A program made the position numbers and the translations under genes. DNA of 64,000 bases from Lachnoclostridium sp. (GTDB lineage Bacteria > Bacillota > Clostridia > Lachnospirales > Lachnospiraceae): contig JAMPEY010000016.1 in the NCBI GenBank assembly GCA_023664665.1, positions 1 through 64,000 on the forward strand, written 5' to 3'. Positions 60,095-64,000 of the stretch are shown in pieces. The notes beneath the pieces were generated by a model. That model did no database searches. It had not been told where the DNA came from and worked only from the letters and a program-made list of their open reading frames with translations. Each line of letters begins with the position of its first letter. The stretch's first letter is position 1.

Positions 60095-61057
60095 TCAATC
60101 ATTCCTTATCATTAAAAAAGCCCCCAGATTGCCCCTCTTACCCTGACTTGCCCTGTGAGAAAAAAGATAATCCGGATTGTGACAGGTACAAATATCCGTT
60201 ACCCCAATCCTTTCCGGCAAAATCCCTGCTCCTCTGAGAATCATAAGATTGGCAAGCCATAAATCAAGCTGATATTTACCCTCTTCCTTTCCCTCTTCCA
60301 CCACATGGGTATAGCAGCCCTGCGTTCCGCCCCTGTACCCTGCTTTTATAATCTCCTGTTCCAGAGCTTCCTCTCCCTTGAACAGTTCCATAAATACCTG
60401 AGCCACTTCCCCGCTGACTTCGTAACAGTCCTGACAAATAGAAGATCCGATAGCTGCATACAGCTGTTCAGGCCTTGTTCCGAAATACTTTCCCATAGCT
60501 TCCACCATGCATGCTCCCATTCTTTCCGCAGTACCACGCCAGCCGGAATGCGCCAGCCCGATTGCCCGGTGAACGGGGTCCACAAAATAAAGAGGCACGC
60601 AGTCTGCGTAGGAAGTCACCAGAACAATTCCCGGAATATCCGTAATCAGACCATCCACATCCGTGTAATCCAAAGGCTTTAGAATTCCCTTCCCCCTGTC
60701 AGCTTTTGTTACCAATCGGATATTGGTAGTGTGGGTCTGCCGTGACAGCACCATATCCTCAACAGAGCATCCAAGAACCTCTGCCACCCTCTCATAATTC
60801 ACGCGGACTTTCCCGGGATCGTCCCCCCTGTTAAAATTCAGATTCAGACTCCGGAAAATCCCCTCGCTGACACCGCCCGTTCTGGTGGTAAACAAATGCT
60901 CTACCATCCCCGTACCGGCAAGCAGGGGAAATTCCAAGTATTCCACGGAATCATATTCCGTGGAATGGTATTCCGTGGGTGCCGTTTCATGCTGCATACA
61001 CTGTTGTCTGATGTTGTTTTTATACAGGGTACGATTTGCCCGCTTTACCTGATACAT
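60095..61057 (-). CDS. pgeF: Peptidoglycan editing factor (YlmD/YfiH laccase-fold)
   Basis: 320 residues. The multicopper-oxidase-like YfiH fold: LSRQTHTTNI (metal His), TSYADCVPLYFVDP (Cys ligand), GLAHSGWRGTAE (His ligand) and GSSICQDCYEV. PgeF removes L-Ser wrongly placed in peptidoglycan precursors; relatives also act on purine nucleosides. Odd: residues 28-42 hold a short repeat (TEYHS, TEYDS, VEYLE) from a 15-bp DNA repeat containing ATTCCGTGG, just before the conserved domain. Start ATG 61057 after AGGAAAA. It follows yraN by 42 bp. Confidence 0.93.
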   Translation of the reverse strand: MYQVKRANRTLYKNNIRQQCMQHETAPTEYHSTEYDSVEYLEFPLLAGTGMVEHLFTTRTGGVSEGIFRSLNLNFNRGDDPGKVRVNYERVAEVLGCSVEDMVLSRQTHTTNIRLVTKADRGKGILKPLDYTDVDGLITDIPGIVLVTSYADCVPLYFVDPVHRAIGLAHSGWRGTAERMGACMVEAMGKYFGTRPEQLYAAIGSSICQDCYEVSGEVAQVFMELFKGEEALEQEIIKAGYRGGTQGCYTHVVEEGKEEGKYQLDLWLANLMILRGAGILPERIGVTDICTCHNPDYLFSHRASQGKRGNLGAFLMIRND

Positions 61058-61099
61058 ATATTTTCCTGCCTGTTACCGATTTATTTTATCAAATACAAA

Positions 61100-61474
61100 C
61101 TATCTATAGGCACGCCTATTGGCATAAATATGCGGAAATGCATTGGGAATCCATTGTATTTCCTCTCCGTCGATTGCCACCACATCATATCTCACCATGG
61201 CATCACCCGGAATATGATGCAAAAACCTATAATAATCCGCAACCTTACAGATCTGCTGCTGTTTTCTGATGTCCACTGCGGCGGCAGCGCTTCCGAAAGT
61301 CTTTCCGCTCCTGTATTTTACCTCCACAAATACAAGGTAATTTCCCTCATAGCCTACAATATCGATTTCACCCTGATGTCCCCTGAAATTTCTCGCCACA
61401 ATCCGCATTCCGTGTGCCGCCAGATATTCGGCCGCAATCTGCTCTTTGTGAAATCCAAGCCTCCTTTTATTCAT
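61100..61474 (-). CDS. yraN: YraN/UPF0102 endonuclease-like protein
   Basis: 124 residues from ATG 61474. RRLGFHKEQIAAEYLAAHG, NFRGHQGEIDIVGYEG and VFVEVKYRSG hold the Glu, Asp and Glu-x-Lys of a PD-(D/E)XK nuclease fold. The family is universal in bacteria and suspected to be a Holliday-junction or branched-DNA nuclease, without firm proof. It usually lies near rnhB, as here. Confidence 0.94.
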   Translation of the reverse strand: MNKRRLGFHKEQIAAEYLAAHGMRIVARNFRGHQGEIDIVGYEGNYLVFVEVKYRSGKTFGSAAAAVDIRKQQQICKVADYYRFLHHIPGDAMVRYDVVAIDGEEIQWIPNAFPHIYANRRAYR

Positions 61475-61536
61475 ATGCAATTTCCCATCCGTTTCTCATG
61501 ATATACAGGATTGTTCCACAAAATCATTTCGCGTAA

Positions 61537-61836
61537 TCACTTTATCTTGCCCTTAATCTTATCCATAGAGTCTACGAAAATAAGAATTTCAGCCACCACT
61601 TCATACAATTCCGGCGGTATCATTTCCCCGATTTCCAATTTTGACAAAGTATCGGCAAGCTTATCATCCCTATGTATGGGAATATCGCTCTCCTTTGCCT
61701 TCTCGATCATCTTCTCGGCAACTAATCCCCGTCCGCTGGCTATGACCTTGGGCGCATCCTCCTCAGGATTATACTCCAGAGCAATGGCCTGCTTGATTTT
61801 TTGTTCTTTCTTTTCCTTCTCTCCTGACATATTCAT
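61537..61836 (-). CDS. ylqH: FlhB C-terminal-like protein (YlqH family)
   Basis: 99 residues from ATG 61836, after GGAAAGG. AIALEYNPEEDAPKVIASG and the end of the domain match the cytoplasmic domain of FlhB/EscU export switch proteins, but the NPTH autocleavage site is not there (NPEE instead) and no membrane part exists. In Bacillus, ylqH follows ylqG in the rnhB region. It may bind the FliK-like protein encoded 40 bp upstream. Function unknown. Confidence 0.9.
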   Translation of the reverse strand: MNMSGEKEKKEQKIKQAIALEYNPEEDAPKVIASGRGLVAEKMIEKAKESDIPIHRDDKLADTLSKLEIGEMIPPELYEVVAEILIFVDSMDKIKGKIK

Positions 61837-61876
61837 ACCATGCCTTTCCGCAAACCAAGAATTCCCGATACCTGTT

Positions 61877-63646
61877 TCACGCCCGCACATCAAAGGCATA
61901 CTGCGAAAGCTTCATATTGCCCGCCCGCGCCAGCAGATTCTGAATCACTCCGTTTGTTTGGGAATCATCTTCTTCCCCATTATTCCTTATCTGCATTTTA
62001 CAACTGCAATCATAACCTCTCTTCTTCAGCCGCTCCGTCAAGAGATCCATATGTTCTTCCAAAAAATCCAACATATCGTCATCCTGCACATAAAACTGTG
62101 TGTTTACCTTTTGATTCTGCATGGACACATACACATCCACGGGTCCCAGATGGTCCATGTCCAAGTGTAAGAGAGCGCTGACCGCACCTTCTTTTGAGGC
62201 TAAATTTTTCTTGTTGGTATATACATATAATTCTCCGTGGGCGTTATGCTGCTGAAACCGCAGGGGCAATTGGATATAAGTGCATACCTGATTTACCTGT
62301 TGCATAAAATCCAGATTGCCGCTTAGATTCACCGATGCCTTGTAGGCTTCCGTGGAGGTCTGCCCTGCGCTCTCTAAAACCCGCGTCACTCCCCTAATCT
62401 GTTTGTCCAGTCTCTGGTATAGTTCTTCCACCTTATTGGGATTCGCCACATCTTCCGGCTTTATGGTCCAGAGTTTCTGCAGATTATTGTTCATGATATT
62501 CTGTAAATCTTTATTTCCTATGAGCTCCCTCAACAGCTTTGTGTCGTGTTCCGCAATGCCTTTTTCCAGCGTCTGTCCGGCAAAATCCAGCAATTTTGAT
62601 ACATCCGCATTCTCAGGAATTTCCTGTCCCGTAAGGATGGAAAGTTCTTTTGCCAGATTTTGAATTTGTGAATGGATTTCTCTGGACGGGGCATCTAAGA
62701 CAGCCTCCTGCGCGGCGCTGTCTGCCGTTACAATATCCTCCGTGGTAATCTCATCCGGGATAATGTTACCCGGGGTAATGTTACCCTGTGCAGTATTCTC
62801 CGTGGCAATATCCTCCGCAACAACATTCTGTAAAACCGTATTTGAGGAACCGATATTCTCCGAATCACTGGTGTTTAGAACATTTTCCGGCAATATTCCC
62901 TCCTGCTGCAGGGTATCTTCTCCCGCAAAGACCTCCAAAAGAGCCTCCGCAGGCATTTCCGCCGCCATGGACAATATCTCACGGTAAAGTCCTGCCGCTC
63001 CCTCCACATTGCCGGACTGTGCCATATTCCGCATCACATCGGGCAAAGCTTCCAGCACATCATTCATCCCGTTTACCAGTTGGTGAGTGAGATTTTTATA
63101 TGCTTCCAGCTGCTCTAAATTATTCTCTGTCACGGGCAGGGAAAGCCTGTGCAAATCTATGATATCTAAAATTTCCGCATCCGGAAAAGCCATTACTTCC
63201 CGAAATACCTGCTGCAGGGAATTCTTGTCAATAGGCAGTCCCGCTCCCATCATCTGCCTTGTCATTTCCACCGTAGTATCATTCACCGGAAGAGACGCCA
63301 TATCCAATGCTTTTAAAGTATTGGCGTCCGTTGCCATATTGGCAAACAACGGACTTAAAACAAGAGCTTTTCCGTTGTTCCGCACCTGAAAAGTCATGTT
63401 TTTTCCCACTTCGATATTGACACTCTGTTCCAGCCTTGCGCTCATCAAAAAATCTTCTAAAACCTTAATCTGCACCTCGCTGCCGCTCTTAGCCACCACC
63501 TCGCCCTGAATGGTCTGTCCCGGTACGAGGGCGCGAATCTGACGACTTATCTGAGCAGCCTTCGCAGAATCCGCCTGCGCCTGTGATACCGCCTTCTCCG
63601 CATCGGCCGGCGGTCTGTCGGTTTTAAAAAAATCTGTTAACCTCAT
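61877..63646 (-). CDS. ylqG: YlqG/FliK-like protein
   Basis: 589 residues from ATG 63646, whose AGAGG comes from the repeat upstream. An N-terminal domain (about 1-110) with IQGEVVAKSGSEVQIKVLED, a long helical middle, a low-complexity acidic stretch (about 262-310: ENTAQGNITPGNIIPDE) and a C-terminal FliK hook-length-control-like domain (about 460-590). With the FlhB-like gene downstream, it mirrors the FliK-FlhB pair outside a flagellar locus. No flagellar genes are in the window. Role unknown. Confidence 0.85.
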   Translation of the reverse strand: MRLTDFFKTDRPPADAEKAVSQAQADSAKAAQISRQIRALVPGQTIQGEVVAKSGSEVQIKVLEDFLMSARLEQSVNIEVGKNMTFQVRNNGKALVLSPLFANMATDANTLKALDMASLPVNDTTVEMTRQMMGAGLPIDKNSLQQVFREVMAFPDAEILDIIDLHRLSLPVTENNLEQLEAYKNLTHQLVNGMNDVLEALPDVMRNMAQSGNVEGAAGLYREILSMAAEMPAEALLEVFAGEDTLQQEGILPENVLNTSDSENIGSSNTVLQNVVAEDIATENTAQGNITPGNIIPDEITTEDIVTADSAAQEAVLDAPSREIHSQIQNLAKELSILTGQEIPENADVSKLLDFAGQTLEKGIAEHDTKLLRELIGNKDLQNIMNNNLQKLWTIKPEDVANPNKVEELYQRLDKQIRGVTRVLESAGQTSTEAYKASVNLSGNLDFMQQVNQVCTYIQLPLRFQQHNAHGELYVYTNKKNLASKEGAVSALLHLDMDHLGPVDVYVSMQNQKVNTQFYVQDDDMLDFLEEHMDLLTERLKKRGYDCSCKMQIRNNGEEDDSQTNGVIQNLLARAGNMKLSQYAFDVRA

Positions 63647-63650
63647 TTTT

Positions 63651-63717
63651 CCTCTCATTCTGCCGCGTAAGCGGCATTTTAATCAGTGGGAACTTTGGGA
63701 CGCGCAGCGTCACAAAT
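63651..63717 (-). repeat. 67-bp interspersed repeat, intergenic copy
   Basis: Aligns without gaps to 21029-21095 (about 82 percent). On the plus strand it folds as GCCGCGTAAGCGGC (63662-63675) plus GGAA-TTTG-GACGC-gca-GCGTC-CAAA-TTCC (63690-63720 region), compensated in several places. It lies between rnhB and the FliK-like gene, ending five bases before the latter's start codon and providing its GAGAGG. Confidence 0.8.
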
Positions 63718-63722
63718 TCCGA

Positions 63723-63747
63723 GATTGAAAATTTTTAATTTTCAATC
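63723..63747 (-). terminator. AT-rich hairpin over the rnhB stop codon
   Basis: GATTGAAAATT (63723-63733) pairs perfectly with AATTTTCAATC (63737-63747). The rnhB stop is in the right arm. No U-run follows, so termination would be weak; it may rather protect the mRNA end. Confidence 0.5.
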
Positions 63748-64000
63748 TTCCTCCTCTATAAAATTTTTGATAAAGCTTTTCCTATGGATAGGCGTGGGAC
63801 CATATTTCTTCAGTGCTTCAATATGCGCGGCGCTGCCATAGCCCTTATTCCCCGCGAATCCGTACTCGGGATATTCCTTATCATATTCCACCATCAGCCT
63901 GTCTCTGGTTACTTTTGCATAAATACTCGCCGCTCCTATGGAAATGCTTTTGGCATCCCCTTTTATAATCGGAACCTGCCGGATATCCACTCCCGGTATG
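63742..64000 (-). CDS. rnhB: Ribonuclease HII, C-terminal part
   Basis: The frame is open to the right edge, so about 86 C-terminal residues are seen and the start is outside. [27 protein letters not shown] (in two halves, with the catalytic Asp) and [21 protein letters not shown] are RNase HII signatures. It nicks RNA-DNA hybrids at ribonucleotides during excision repair. First visible gene of the rnhB-ylqG-ylqH-yraN-pgeF block. Confidence 0.95.
   Translation of the reverse strand, partial: IPGVDIRQVPIIKGDAKSISIGAASIYAKVTRDRLMVEYDKEYPEYGFAGNKGYGSAAHIEALKKYGPTPIHRKSFIKNFIEEED

Noticed and set aside
61537..63646. Part of a flagellar operon
   Set aside because: No other flagellar gene nearby; order rnhB-ylqG-ylqH-yraN is the standard housekeeping block.

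Overview
The window looks like chromosome from an anaerobic, endospore-forming Clostridia, most likely Lachnospiraceae. The evidence is the oxygen-sensitive class III ribonucleotide reductase pair (nrdD/nrdG), spore genes (spoIVA, cotJA-cotJB-cotJC, a GerA/SpoVAF-type germination protein), a tyrosine T-box leader, a GGGtGRT/iron-sulfur scaffold pair, PD-(D/E)XK 'Rpn' proteins and the DUF512-der-plsY-gpsA gene order. Assignment is from gene content only; I do not name a species. Almost all genes are on the minus strand. Only three are on plus: a CPBP protease (15.8 kb), metF (40.1 kb) and a long PRPP synthetase-like gene (55.3 kb). I saw no rRNA, tRNA, CRISPR array, prophage or insertion sequence.

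Layout. 0-4 kb: GGGtGRT/scaffold pair and an ABC uptake operon (lipoprotein, permease, ATPase). 4-14 kb: beta-helix nucleotidyltransferase-like protein, topoisomerase III, ATPase/DUF234 protein, GGDEF-EAL protein with a decayed GGDEF motif, asd, argH, Ogg-type glycosylase. 13.8-17.6 kb: ECF sigma/anti-sigma pair, CPBP protease, L,D-transpeptidase with C-terminal repeats. 17.8-20.4 kb: cotJ operon (including a 56-residue cotJA) and a germination protein. 20.5-24 kb: nrdD-nrdG-dut under tandem NrdR boxes. 24.2-28.2 kb: WYL regulator, HAD nucleotidase, small membrane protein, membrane-anchored MutS-like ATPase. 28.4-32.4 kb: nucleoside salvage operon punA-cdd-deaminase-purine permease. 32.6-36 kb: spoIVA and tyrS with its T-box. 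36-39.7 kb: MoxR ATPase, small membrane protein, CoxE-like VWA protein, DUF2185 protein. 40-49.4 kb: metF, Rpn-type nuclease, two-component system with ABC exporter, MATE pump, flavin-reductase-like protein. 49.5-55 kb: radical-SAM/DUF512, der, plsY, gpsA, SUFU. 55-60 kb: PRPP synthetase-like gene, large sensor kinase and regulator. 60-64 kb: the conserved rnhB-ylqG-ylqH-yraN-pgeF block.

The most unusual signal is not a gene. At least two families of interspersed palindromic repeats lie between or inside gene ends. One is a modular composite with recurring hairpins (GCCGCT/AGCGGC, GAAGAACGC/GCGTTCTTC and TGTGAGA.../...TCTCACA) at 6.9-7.1, 28.2-28.4 and 55.0-55.2 kb, with a related larger palindrome at 36.9-37.2 kb. 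The other is a 67-bp element at 21.0 and 63.7 kb (partial at 39.7 kb). It always ends just upstream of a start codon, where it can supply the ribosome binding site, and in one copy it encodes the last ~21 residues of NrdG. A three-stem structure at 56.45-56.54 kb and a perfect 19-bp inverted repeat over a stop codon at 42.3 kb add to this picture of gene ends shaped by palindromic DNA.
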